Shown here one piece after another: positions 7,058 through 14,269 of a DNA stretch of 15,144 nt. The DNA lies in assembly GCA_012798025.1 (NCBI GenBank), contig JAAZNX010000123.1, forward strand, positions 1 through 15,144, in the 5' to 3' direction. The stretch is from Methanothrix sp. (lineage in GTDB: Archaea > Halobacteriota > Methanosarcinia > Methanotrichales > Methanotrichaceae). Position numbers and translations under genes: made by a program. The notes below the pieces were generated by a model. The model worked only from the letters and a program-made list of their open reading frames with translations, did no database searches and was not told the DNA's origin. The number at the start of each line of letters is the position of its first letter. Position 1 is the stretch's first letter.

Positions 7058-7147
7058 GGAAATTGAGGCTGCTGAAGAATCTGTCAACTCAATGAATGTA
7101 GACTATCGGGGTTTCAAATATCGCAAAAATTGGGAGGAGAAAGGTCC

Positions 7148-8029
7148 TCACTCAATGGGCTTGACGTAATCGTTTCTCAGAGTAAGGGCCGTTCTGTAGA
7201 CAGGTCCAACAAAGCTCTTCTCCTTGGAGTCCTTGCCCCTGGGCAGATCCTTGGCCTCGACCACGCGGGGGTCCATGCCCGTATCAGCCCGTATCAACCA
7301 TTCCGTGATCTCTGCTGGATCTTTGAGGTTGAGCGTGACCTTACCATCCTTGTCCGTCACTGCTTCCAGCTTTGTATCGTTGCCGACCCGCTCAGCCGTC
7401 ACTGTGATGTTATCGAATGGCTTGCCCTGGTAGAGCACTTGGAACTCGAAATCGCCCTCTCCAACCGTGGTGATGTTATCCAGTGGCACGATCTCCAGTG
7501 TTTGGCCAATGGGCTTGGAGGCTAGTGAAAAGTCGGCATCAGGAGCTGCTACGAAGGCTTTGCCGTAGCAGTGCTTGGGATAAGACCTCTCCACATACCA
7601 GTCGCTGGCCCAACCGGTTGTGTTCAGATCCGTCCAGTTGATCTCATCTGCAAACTTATGCTCCCAGTAACCAGTTGCTGGAGGATTGGTGATGAAGTGG
7701 GTCCATGATCCTTCAGTATGGTAGATGTCAATGATGTACAGGCCTGGTTCATCCACATCGAAGTCATAGAACTTCCAAAAGCCTTGCGTTGCGGTCTTCT
7801 CATCCAGAGTATGGTTCAATACAGCCCCTGTCTGGCTTACGACCTTCACAAAAGCAAATCCCTCGGGAAGCTCTGTGGATGATGTGTTGTGGCCACTTCC
7901 AATGGGCAAATAGACCTCATCGCCAACCTCTGCCCATCCGGAAATGGGCCTGATGAAGGTCTCATGGGCGTTCACAGTCATGCAGCACAGTAGCACTAAT
8001 AAAATACCACTTATTAACATAGGTCTCAA
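7148..8029 (-). CDS. DUF4198 (COG5266) exported protein, nickel/cobalt-uptake-linked family
   Basis: A 293-residue exported protein of the DUF4198 family, whose members are often encoded beside nickel or cobalt importers. The TTG at 8029 is favoured as start because GAGGT lies seven bases upstream; the in-frame ATG at 8020 would be sixteen bases away. A signal peptide (about residues 1-21) ends in TVNA, and cleavage there would leave His22 as the mature N-terminus (HETFIRPISGW), as in many family members that begin AHD/AHE. Two beta-sandwich parts follow: residues about 22-170 with GDEVYLPIGSGHNTSSTELP, and about 175-265 with FDNITVTAERVG and AVTDKDGKVTLNLKDPAEIT, a Big/CarboxypepD_reg-like fold. 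No transporter gene is adjacent; the upstream neighbour is a membrane protein of unknown family. Substrate is inferred, not shown. Confidence 0.85.
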   Translation of the reverse strand: MRPMLISGILLVLLCCMTVNAHETFIRPISGWAEVGDEVYLPIGSGHNTSSTELPEGFAFVKVVSQTGAVLNHTLDEKTATQGFWKFYDFDVDEPGLYIIDIYHTEGSWTHFITNPPATGYWEHKFADEINWTDLNTTGWASDWYVERSYPKHCYGKAFVAAPDADFSLASKPIGQTLEIVPLDNITTVGEGDFEFQVLYQGKPFDNITVTAERVGNDTKLEAVTDKDGKVTLNLKDPAEITEWLIRADTGMDPRVVEAKDLPRGKDSKEKSFVGPVYRTALTLRNDYVKPIE

Positions 8030-8059
8030 TTTTACTACCTCAACATGATGATAGTAATA

Positions 8060-8072
8060 CTAAATATATAAG
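8060..8072 (-). promoter_or_regulatory. Probable TATA box of the DUF4198 gene
   Basis: CTTATATATTTAG on the minus strand lies about 30-40 bases before the TTG start at 8029. This spacing would put the start of transcription near 8040, just before the GAGGT ribosome site. It suggests that the gene has its own promoter even though the membrane-protein gene ends only 83 bases upstream. Confidence 0.5.
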
Positions 8073-8112
8073 AATTACTACCAAAGAACAAGGCGATCTG
8101 AGATAGGTGAAG

Positions 8113-9123
8113 CTATGATCTTGGACCCAGCGTGCTGGGCACTGAACCCTTCATGGAGGGAAGCATGCTTGCAGCTATCGCTAATATGGGGCCCATGATA
8201 AGCCCCGATCCGGCCAAAAGAGCCATTGTTCCGATGATCCCCATAAGAGATCTCTGCAGCATGCCAGCTTCGTTCCTGGCCAGGCGCAAACTGATCACAC
8301 CCAAGATCGAGTGAAAGAGTGCTATCGTCAGGGAGATGTATACCTCCGGCCCGAAGGGTGCGCGGGTAAGGTTGAAGGCTGTCTGGCCGATCACTGTGGC
8401 GCTGGTGGCCATGAATAGGAATGCTGCCATAGTTCCAGCAAAGCTGTAGGCAGTTCGTCTTGAGCTGCGCCAGAAGATCAAAATGCCGACGATCTCTGCA
8501 ACAAAGTACGGAATGATGATCGTGCCTGGGCTCTGGCCCGACCAGAGCCAAACAAAGATCAACCTTATCGGGGATACAATTCTATCGACGAAGCTGAATT
8601 CCTCGCGAAAGCCTGCGACAAGGCCGTAATGGCCATGTGTCGATTTACTGTAAACAGCAACGTAGTATCTACCAGATCCAGGTGCAGGCAGATCAAGCTC
8701 GGCCATCTCAATGAAGCTGCTGGGTCCAAATGGCTCATAAGTGGCAATGGATGCATTTTTGGTGGTTGCGACCAGGCCTCCAAGGTCTTTTGGAAGCTGG
8801 ATCCAATCAGGAGCATTGTCCGAGATCTCAATTCCCGGCCCGATGAGAATCATCACTGGGTCAAAGTCCATCTCCTGCGGGTTGGCGGATTTGATCAAAG
8901 AGAGATAGATCCTCTGGCCTCTCTTCACGTCTAAGCTGTAGTAATGAATAACATGCGGCTTGATAAAGCCATAAATCGCCCAGGACTTGGCTGGGTCAGG
9001 TATGTGCATGGCAAAAGAGATGTTCTCTTTTTCTTCTGAGATGAGGGGAACGTGAGCCATAGATGCCCAAGGCAGCATTAGAAGGGCCGCTAAAACTCCC
9101 AGGAGCGCTGTGTAAGACCTCAC
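8113..9123 (-). CDS. Exported N-terminal domain plus four-helix membrane protein, family unknown
   Basis: A 336-residue protein I cannot assign. Residues 1-23 form a signal peptide ending in SMA, so the mature chain would begin with His24 (HVPLISEE). Residues 24-180 form a beta-rich extracytoplasmic domain (HVIHYYSLDVKRGQRIYLSL, then LPAPGSGRYYVAVYSKSTHG), similar in style to the PPC/galactose-binding-like domains of surface proteins. Four hydrophobic helices follow at about 201-218, 226-248, 261-280 and 295-320. Histidines at 40, 57, 60, 163 and 165 could bind metal, but this is speculative. The start is GTG at 9123; no ribosome site is seen, and the start lies in the loop of a perfect hairpin. 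The gene is divergent from the fasciclin gene and precedes the DUF4198 gene in the same direction. Confidence 0.75.
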   Translation of the reverse strand: MRSYTALLGVLAALLMLPWASMAHVPLISEEKENISFAMHIPDPAKSWAIYGFIKPHVIHYYSLDVKRGQRIYLSLIKSANPQEMDFDPVMILIGPGIEISDNAPDWIQLPKDLGGLVATTKNASIATYEPFGPSSFIEMAELDLPAPGSGRYYVAVYSKSTHGHYGLVAGFREEFSFVDRIVSPIRLIFVWLWSGQSPGTIIIPYFVAEIVGILIFWRSSRRTAYSFAGTMAAFLFMATSATVIGQTAFNLTRAPFGPEVYISLTIALFHSILGVISLRLARNEAGMLQRSLMGIIGTMALLAGSGLIMGPILAIAASMLPSMKGSVPSTLGPRS

Positions 9124-9131
9124 ACAGGTCT
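9115..9131 (-). promoter_or_regulatory. Inverted repeat enclosing the GTG start of the membrane-protein gene
   Basis: AGACCT (9115-9120) and AGGTCT (9126-9131) form a perfect 6-base-pair stem around a five-base loop. The loop holds the GTG start codon at 9121-9123. At the DNA level it is a short dyad that a regulator could bind. At the RNA level it would display the start codon in a hairpin loop. The 127-base divergent region to 9250 holds no other strong dyad. Confidence 0.3.
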
Positions 9132-9250
9132 ATTAAAGGATCTTTCCCAATTCAATATTTCGGCCTGTTTGCGGGGAGCCTTTGTGGGGAGAAAAGGTTT
9201 ATCTTTTGGCCAGGCTACTGTTTATTACTTATGGAGTGGTGGTTAGAACC

Positions 9251-10192
9251 ATGATTCGAAGAAATAAAGATATGCTGCGTCTATTGCTTGCAGCCTTGCT
9301 TTGTGCTGGTCTTGGTGCTGCCCAGATCAGTGGAACTAATGAAACAGGAAAATATGGCGTGAAGGATGCTGCTGGCGAGCTTGGCCTCGCTGCCTTCTCC
9401 TCAGCGCTGGATAGTGCAGGTTTGGCTGATATCCTGGACAATCAGGGAGTGCTTCTCTTCGGGAGCGGGACCTTTGTTGTGTTTGCGCCTGATGATGAAG
9501 CATTCTCCAGTCTTGGTGACAGTGGCATCATGGAGAACCAAACTGAGCTAAAGAGGATTCTGAGCTATCATGTGGCCTGGAACGACGGTCTATTTGATAA
9601 TATCTCTGAGGTTTCATCCCTGCGAACTTTGCAAGGGGAGAGCCTGACGGTCAACAGCACAGACGGCCTGAAGGTGAATGGAGCAAACGTCACAGTTACC
9701 AAAGAATACGACGCCGGCACCATCTACGTGATCGATAAGGTGCTGATGCCAGCGAAAAGCTCAAGTCAGGGTGTAGAGGAAGCGGCAAACTATCTTGGCG
9801 TCAAGAAGTTTGCTTCTGCCATCAAGGCTGCCGGATTTGTGGAAAGATTGAATGGTCAGGGCCTGATGGGAATCGAGTCATTGAGAGAGGGGCCCTTCAC
9901 GATCTTCGCACCCAGCGATGAAGCTTTCGATAAAGCAAAGGCAGCCTTGGACTCCATCAGCAAGAAGGATGCAGGCACAAGGACCCTCCTCAGCTACCAC
10001 ATGGTCGATGCAAGCGCCCTGATCAACAGGACAGACTCAAATTCAGTCAAGACGCTGGAAGGAGATTCGCTGGGCGTTGATGCCACTTCTGGCCTCGTCG
10101 GTGGAGCCAAGGTTCTGAAGTCCGAGAGGTACGACAACGGCATCATATATGTCATCGATCAGTTGCTAGTGCCGGTCAGGCTGAGCATGTGA
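9251..10192 (+). CDS. Secreted protein with two fasciclin (FAS1) domains
   Basis: A 313-residue exported protein. The signal peptide covers about residues 1-24 (MLRLLLAALLCAGLGAAQ within it). FAS1 domain 1 (about 45-167) has FVVFAPDDEAF as the H1 box, LSYHV as the YH motif and IYVIDKVLMP as the H2 box. FAS1 domain 2 (about 185-308) has FTIFAPSDEAF, LSYHM and IYVIDQLLVP. FAS1 domains act in adhesion and protein or ligand contacts on cell surfaces; such proteins are common in Methanothrix-type methanogens. The start is ATG 9251, with GGTGG about 8 bases upstream. ATG 9272 is possible; longer in-frame starts upstream would disturb the signal peptide. There is no membrane anchor, so it is free or held by other envelope components. 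It is transcribed alone, divergent from the four-helix protein. Confidence 0.92.
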   Translation: MIRRNKDMLRLLLAALLCAGLGAAQISGTNETGKYGVKDAAGELGLAAFSSALDSAGLADILDNQGVLLFGSGTFVVFAPDDEAFSSLGDSGIMENQTELKRILSYHVAWNDGLFDNISEVSSLRTLQGESLTVNSTDGLKVNGANVTVTKEYDAGTIYVIDKVLMPAKSSSQGVEEAANYLGVKKFASAIKAAGFVERLNGQGLMGIESLREGPFTIFAPSDEAFDKAKAALDSISKKDAGTRTLLSYHMVDASALINRTDSNSVKTLEGDSLGVDATSGLVGGAKVLKSERYDNGIIYVIDQLLVPVRLSM

Positions 10193-10214
10193 TCAGAAGT
10201 TATGTGAATACCCT

Positions 10215-10231
10215 GCCCTAAACGGTAGGGC
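10215..10231 (-). repeat. End hairpin of the IS200/IS605 element
   Basis: GCCCTA (10215-10220) and TAGGGC (10226-10231) pair perfectly around the five-base loop AACGG. It lies directly after the tnpB remnant. IS605-type elements carry such a subterminal hairpin at the right end for TnpA binding, and the same strand gives the 3' part of the guide (omega) RNA of TnpB. Confidence 0.6.
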
Positions 10232-10575
10232 TTTCCAGTTCCTTTCTTACAATGCTTTTGCATTTGGAACACCTATGTGTGTTGCTCCTTGGATCTAATG
10301 ATATCGGCTTTCGACAAGACCTCACTGAGCCTTCGGATTATCGACTTTCAGGTTAGGTATGAGATTTTGGATCTCATATGTCGATAAGCTTTCTACCTTC
10401 CACTCTCTGGCGATGTTGACCTTCTCAAGGAGCTCGTCATAGAACTATGCTGCGACTGCGTCGCCAGCATCCTCGATGCAATCGGGGTTTATACAGGTAT
10501 CCAATGCTTCCACTAACTTGTGGGTAGTCTTCCTTATTCAGAAGGATCAGGAACTCGTAGCTGAGAATCGTCTTT
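10218..10575 (-). pseudogene. tnpB: tnpB remnant (RNA-guided nuclease of the IS605 group)
   Basis: Near 10560, ILSYEFLILLNKED is the usual TnpB opening (Y-x-F-x-I/L-x-P/L-N/T-K-E). After a frameshift it continues as THKLVEALDTC and WKVESLSTYEIQNLIPNLKV, which matches the conserved N-terminal region of TnpB; several stop codons interrupt it. The RuvC core is missing. The frame then jumps to CSKCKSIVRKELES, the first half of the TnpB zinc ribbon, which stops before the second CxxC. It cannot encode an active nuclease. Confidence 0.75.
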
Positions 10576-10800
10576 TCTCCATCTGCGACTCTGCATACTT
10601 CATTAGCACGTCAAGGCTAACTTGGCCAGTGGTTGCCACAAAATAAGAATCTGACCAGAGGCTATCCCCAAAAATTCTTTTGTTTTTTGAAGGCTCCGAT
10701 CTGAGTCGCCTGGCTGTGACTCCTTCGGCGACGTTCACCACATTGACCAAATTGGTCTTTAAAGTGGCCTTGGATAGTGCATGGAGACGATCTTCTCGCT
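10547..10800 (-). pseudogene. tnpA: tnpA remnant (Y1 transposase of the IS200/IS605 group)
   Basis: A C-terminal fragment of an IS200-type transposase. An open frame from about 10780 contains VNVVNVAEGVTARRLRSE, then GDSLWSDSYFVATTGQVSLD and VLMKYAESQ. The SYFVATTG-VSL motif and the KYxExQ helix with its catalytic tyrosine are preserved. The N-terminal half with the HUH metal site is gone, so it is inactive. It overlaps the beginning of the tnpB remnant in the usual order. Confidence 0.8.
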
Positions 10801-10847
10801 CAGTCCTCTACCGCTCCTGCAAGTAAAAAAAATTCAATTGGCCCGTC

Positions 10848-11948
10848 TTATCTCGACTCTGCTTTGTTCAGAGCCCTGAGTGTGGCTCCGAACTCTGATT
10901 CGACGAGAGAGGCAACGCCCATGGTCTTGGGGTGCAGGTCCAGTTCTACAGTAACGTGCTGATGGCCAAGATCGCGCAGCGGCTTGACCTGGCGCGGACC
11001 ATTGGTTATTGAGAATATTTCCAGGCCCTGCAGGACCGATGCTGGCAGTGCATGGGGCACTCCTGAGATCACAGCAAAGTCGTAGTCGTCCTTCTTCACC
11101 AGTCGAGATACCGCCTCACCCGTTACAGGGTACTCGTCAAGTCCACCGATGAGCTTGAAGTCCACACCCCTCACATGCAGGTCTCGGGCAATGTTTGCGG
11201 CATCTCTCCTAACTTTAGGCAGGCCCAACCTGTCATCGAGATTTGCCAATGTCTCAACCTGCCCGCCAGCCACTTCTGAAACGGCCGCGGTTATGTCAGC
11301 GAACATGTAGGCAGTCTCTTTTTTTGCATTGAGGATGTTCAGGCCCCTTTTGCCATCGTGGACGAGCTGCAACAGTCGGGCCGCTGTCTCAAACTTGAGG
11401 TCCCCGCGTTCCGGTGCCAGGTATTCCTTGCTGGCGGCTCCATGAAGCCTCTCGACCTCCGTGGCTTTCTCAAGCAAAAACTTCTGCCTGCAAAACTCCT
11501 CATCATCGATGATTCCTTTGTCTTTGGCGGCTTCCAGTGTGAGGATCACCCCTCTGGTGTTATCCCTGTACCCAGCATGCACCTCTACCTCCAGGACAGG
11601 TATATCGAGATTCGCTTCGATGACTGCCTGGTGCAGATCCTCTCCTATGATCATGCTGCTGCAAGTTCCTGATACGGCCATGAGCTTGGGGTTGAACAAT
11701 TCCCTGGCCCTCTTGAGAAGCTTTGTCAAGGGTTTTTGGCCACCGAAGACGAAGCCCGCCTCGTCCAATGCAGTCGTCAACACGCGCACACCGTCCTCTT
11801 CCAATAGCCTGGCGTGCTTGAAGCAGCATCCGCTCGGACCGTGGAGGATGATGACATCTGCTCCCAGGTCGCGCAGAGTATAGAGAGCTGCTACGATGGA
11901 ACTGGGCCTGGGATGAATTATCTGCAAATTCTGCACTTCGCTTGCCAT
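10848..11948 (-). CDS. cfbD: Ni-sirohydrochlorin a,c-diamide reductive cyclase, NifD-like subunit
   Basis: A 366-residue nitrogenase-like protein of coenzyme F430 synthesis. With the NifH-like CfbC it carries out the six-electron reduction and gamma-lactam ring closure that turns Ni-sirohydrochlorin a,c-diamide into the seco-F430 precursor. Visible features are [20 protein letters not shown] at the N-terminus, [10 protein letters not shown] (Cys41/42), and [12 protein letters not shown] (Cys96), the places expected to hold the Fe-S cluster. FDLHP-type ending [20 protein letters not shown] follows at the C-terminus. The start is ATG 11948, with AGGTGA seven bases upstream. A longer frame up to 12113 only overlaps cfbE and has no family similarity. 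The gap to the cfbE stop is seven bases, so translation is probably coupled. cfbC is not next to it in this window. Confidence 0.92.
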   Translation of the reverse strand: MASEVQNLQIIHPRPSSIVAALYTLRDLGADVIILHGPSGCCFKHARLLEEDGVRVLTTALDEAGFVFGGQKPLTKLLKRARELFNPKLMAVSGTCSSMIIGEDLHQAVIEANLDIPVLEVEVHAGYRDNTRGVILTLEAAKDKGIIDDEEFCRQKFLLEKATEVERLHGAASKEYLAPERGDLKFETAARLLQLVHDGKRGLNILNAKKETAYMFADITAAVSEVAGGQVETLANLDDRLGLPKVRRDAANIARDLHVRGVDFKLIGGLDEYPVTGEAVSRLVKKDDYDFAVISGVPHALPASVLQGLEIFSITNGPRQVKPLRDLGHQHVTVELDLHPKTMGVASLVESEFGATLRALNKAESR

Positions 11949-11955
11949 TTTCTTG

Positions 11956-13212
11956 TCACCTGAAACATTTAACACACAAAAGCAGCCTTTCCACGGGGCA
12001 TGACATGGCCTTCTCCTGGCCTGCGGCCAGATCTGGTGCACGCAGCGCTCCAAGCTCATCCGCCCAGGGCGCGAGCCTCTCTCCCACCAGAACCAAAAGG
12101 TCCAACTCCGCACGGCGTTGGCGGAGAAGGTCCAGCAGGGCAGGGATATTCATGCCCTCGCATACCGTCTCCGACTCCTCTCCCACGACGAGGCCCAATT
12201 TGGGTCCACTGGCCAGATCCAGAGCACGGTTCACATCTCCTACCTTAAGCCCGGAGTTGGAGCTGTCATAGATCATGAGGCCGGGCTGGCGCAGGACCTT
12301 CATTCGGCCGCTGAAGCCGTCAAAGTCCTGCAATGCTTGGGCGATCTCATCCAGAGGAATTCCGTCAGCATGCGCTGTTGCTGCGGATGCTGCTAGAGCT
12401 GTTTGATAGCCTGGAAAGTCCAGATCCTCACTGAAAGACAGGGGCAATTCCTCCTTTCCTATGATCAGCTTATCAGGCTTTGCCTGCACATGTCCAGCCA
12501 TGCCAAAGGATAGATCGGCAGAGAGCCCAACGTCGGTGTTAGCCACCAGCCTGGCACCCCTTTTTGCCAAAGAGAGCATCTGCAGCTTGGCAGTGCTCGC
12601 CCATTTTGTACCCTTTGCGATTCGATAGTCTCCAGAAAAACTCGTCAATATCCCACAGTCTGCAAGGCCTGTGCCGCCCAAAGAGATCTCGCAGATGAGC
12701 GCGTCCGCCCCCCGGGCTTTTGCCGCGTCCACCGCAGGGATCACATTTCCAGGCGTGATGCTCATACCCGTTTGCAGGACGCTAGCCTTTCCGCTGTTCC
12801 AGATCTCCAGGCCGCGAGTGGTATGGGATATCACTTTTTTCTGGCCAGAGAGAATTCTGGCCAGCAGTAGAGATGTGGAGGTTTTGCTGTGCGTTCCCGT
12901 AACCTCGAATACCTCTAGATCCTCCTTCAATATCGGACCCAGCAGTTCGCCCACCGCCTGGTGGTGAGTGACGACGCTCTTCTTCAGCTTTCTTGCTTCG
13001 ACCAGAACTGGATTTGTGGGCGGAAGGTGCACCGGAGATACAATGAGGTCGTAGTCAAAAACGCTGGGCTCATGATGGTAGACCTCCAGAGCCTCCGCCT
13101 CAATGCCCGAATCTACCATCCTTTGAGCAATCACCCCTGCTCCGTGGATGGTGTCCAGTACGGCTACCTTATGGCCTCTTCCGCTCGCTTGCATGCTAAT
13201 GCCGCAATGCAT
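11956..13212 (-). CDS. cfbE: Coenzyme F430 synthetase, MurF-like ligase
   Basis: A 418-residue Mur-ligase-type protein that performs the last step of F430 synthesis: ATP-dependent activation of the remaining side chain and closure of the carbocyclic ring. An N-terminal domain ([11 protein letters not shown] onward) leads to the ATP site [19 protein letters not shown] (about 103-121). Here the P-loop reads GTHSKTS, with Ser where classic Mur ligases have Gly. The central domain holds HTTRGLEIW and [20 protein letters not shown]. The C-terminal Mur domain holds [20 protein letters not shown] with [11 protein letters not shown] and [18 protein letters not shown] 13212 overlaps the end of cfbA by 49 bases; ATG 13194 is also possible, and neither has a strong ribosome site, so coupling to cfbA is likely. 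The stop codon is part of the ribosome site of cfbD. Confidence 0.92.
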   Translation of the reverse strand: MHCGISMQASGRGHKVAVLDTIHGAGVIAQRMVDSGIEAEALEVYHHEPSVFDYDLIVSPVHLPPTNPVLVEARKLKKSVVTHHQAVGELLGPILKEDLEVFEVTGTHSKTSTSLLLARILSGQKKVISHTTRGLEIWNSGKASVLQTGMSITPGNVIPAVDAAKARGADALICEISLGGTGLADCGILTSFSGDYRIAKGTKWASTAKLQMLSLAKRGARLVANTDVGLSADLSFGMAGHVQAKPDKLIIGKEELPLSFSEDLDFPGYQTALAASAATAHADGIPLDEIAQALQDFDGFSGRMKVLRQPGLMIYDSSNSGLKVGDVNRALDLASGPKLGLVVGEESETVCEGMNIPALLDLLRQRRAELDLLVLVGERLAPWADELGALRAPDLAAGQEKAMSCPVERLLLCVKCFR

Positions 13213-13556
13213 TCATCCGCGCCCAGTGGTTCGGCGCATATGACCTCTACCTCGTTGCCTCCGATCAACACCCGCCCTCTGCGCTTCTGCTCATCCACAC
13301 CCAACTCCCTTGGTATGTCCTGACGAGTATGAACGCCATGAGCCAGAAAGAGCGGCAAGGCAACGACCATATTGACCATAGTGCCTGCAAAGCTCTCCAG
13401 GCCCTCCTGAATGTTGGGCCGGTTCATATTGAGATATGCTGTTCTGACAGGGCCAGGGTGGTTCTTGCTGATCATTTTTGCGAGAGATTCCACAAGCTCT
13501 CGGTTATAGGGCAGGCTTGATCCATGCCCAAGCACAAGTATGCCTACGTCCTTCAT
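13164..13556 (-). CDS. cfbA: Sirohydrochlorin nickelochelatase (short CbiX type)
   Basis: A 130-residue class II chelatase of the small archaeal CbiX-S type, which works as a homodimer and inserts Ni2+ into sirohydrochlorin, the first committed step of F430 synthesis (the same enzymes can also insert Co2+). Motifs are ILVLGHGSSLPYNRE with the first metal histidine (residue 11) and LPLFLAHGVHTRQDIP with the second histidine pair (about residues 73-76). The length matches the family. It is the first gene of cfbA-cfbE-cfbD; the start is ATG 13556 with only a weak GGTG upstream. The 112-base gap to afpA allows a separate promoter. Confidence 0.93.
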   Translation of the reverse strand: MKDVGILVLGHGSSLPYNRELVESLAKMISKNHPGPVRTAYLNMNRPNIQEGLESFAGTMVNMVVALPLFLAHGVHTRQDIPRELGVDEQKRRGRVLIGGNEVEVICAEPLGADECIAALACKRAEEAIR

Positions 13557-13668
13557 AGAAACACCAGTATTACTTTTCGCAAATCCTGTGTTAAAAAGAC
13601 GATGGTTCCATAAGTACTAAATCCTTTCGAAGGAGGGCAGAGTTCGCCCGGATTATTAAAAAACAGAA
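13557..13668 (-). promoter_or_regulatory. Intergenic region with T-tract after afpA and likely cfbA promoter
   Basis: On the minus strand a six-T run (complement of 13658-13663) begins just after the afpA stop, the usual archaeal type of terminator. Downstream of it, CGAAAGGATTTAGTACTTATGG (complement of about 13604-13625) could be BRE plus a weak TATA element. Its start point would be near 13590, about 35 bases before cfbA. No binding site for a nickel regulator could be recognised. Confidence 0.3.
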
Positions 13669-14241
13669 TTATCTTGAGAAATGCTTCTCGAAGACGGATG
13701 GTAACTCCTGGGGAGTCTCGATGACGAAGACGTCCTCCATCTTGCGCAGCCTTTGCACGTGTTCAGCATCCTCTTTTCTAATACGCAGCTTCATCTCGCT
13801 TCCGTCTGGCAGGATGGTGGAAACGATCCCGGGTTTATAGTCGCAGGGCATGATGTAGCTGGGTACAAAGGCCTTTTGGGACATGATGGCGGCGTTGGAG
13901 AGCAGCGAATCTGCCAGGCCCAGTGCGATTTTAGCCACTGTATTGGACGTCGTTGGCGCAAGCAGCAAAAACTCGTAGCGCTTTACTTGAAGCTGTCCTG
14001 CCAGAAACGGGGAGTTGGCATTGATCTCCACCCAGACCTTGTCGAAGTGCTTCTCGAGAGTGTTGAAGAGCTTGTAGTACTTGATAACCTGCTCTCCAGC
14101 CTTTGAGACGAATACGCGCACATCCACAACATCGTCATACTGCTTTTGCAGCTCGGTCATGATCTCGACCGTCTCCACAATGCGGTCCCCGCTGCCGGTA
14201 ATTCCCCAGGCAATCCTCTTCTTCGCACCATTATTTGCCAT
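13669..14241 (-). CDS. afpA: Archaeoflavoprotein AfpA
   Basis: A 190-residue FMN-binding protein of the archaeal AfpA family, related in fold to the flavoprotein/dihydromethanopterin-reductase group. Flavin-binding features are AWGITGSGDRIVETVEIM at residues 11-28, LLLAPTTSNTVAKIALGLAD (93-112) and the C-terminal YIMPCDYKPGIVSTILPDG. In known archaeal examples AfpA takes electrons from ferredoxin or an iron-sulfur flavoprotein; the final acceptor is not established. It is soluble and has no Fe-S motif. It lies 28 bases after isf, so the two are one operon. Its place just ahead of the cfb genes suggests, but does not prove, a role in supplying electrons to F430 synthesis. Confidence 0.88.
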   Translation of the reverse strand: MANNGAKKRIAWGITGSGDRIVETVEIMTELQKQYDDVVDVRVFVSKAGEQVIKYYKLFNTLEKHFDKVWVEINANSPFLAGQLQVKRYEFLLLAPTTSNTVAKIALGLADSLLSNAAIMSQKAFVPSYIMPCDYKPGIVSTILPDGSEMKLRIRKEDAEHVQRLRKMEDVFVIETPQELPSVFEKHFSR

Positions 14242-14269
14242 AGCCTTTTATTTTGCACTATCGGGATAA

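Larger units (their letters stand above)
10200..10835 (-). mobile_element. Decayed IS200/IS605 element
   Basis: The element fills the gap between the fasciclin gene and cfbD. It carries the C-terminal part of a Y1 transposase (tnpA), then start and end pieces of tnpB, all on the minus strand, and a hairpin close to its 3' end. The left boundary probably lies around 10200 (the GGGTATTCACA context on the minus strand) and the right one near 10820-10835. Both ends are estimates. It fell only about ten bases downstream of cfbD. Confidence 0.8.

Noticed and set aside
6978..7169. 63-codon plus-strand frame after the IS5 remnant
   Set aside because: Lysine/glutamate-rich with no motif, no ribosome site, and it runs into the convergent end of the DUF4198 gene.
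8078..8551. 157-codon minus-strand frame overlapping the four-helix protein
   Set aside because: It is the same strand in another frame; the hydrophobic helices and signal peptide of the 8113-9123 frame fit a real protein, while this frame has a random composition.
9182..9250. 23-codon N-terminal extension of the fasciclin gene
   Set aside because: It would bury the signal peptide; ATG 9251 follows GGTGG at a proper distance.
11461..11883. 140-codon open frame on the plus strand
   Set aside because: Antisense to cfbD, low-complexity Ser/Pro-rich translation and no ribosome site.
11949..12113. 55-codon N-terminal extension of cfbD
   Set aside because: It overlaps cfbE, shows no family similarity, and the ATG at 11948 has an excellent AGGTGA site.
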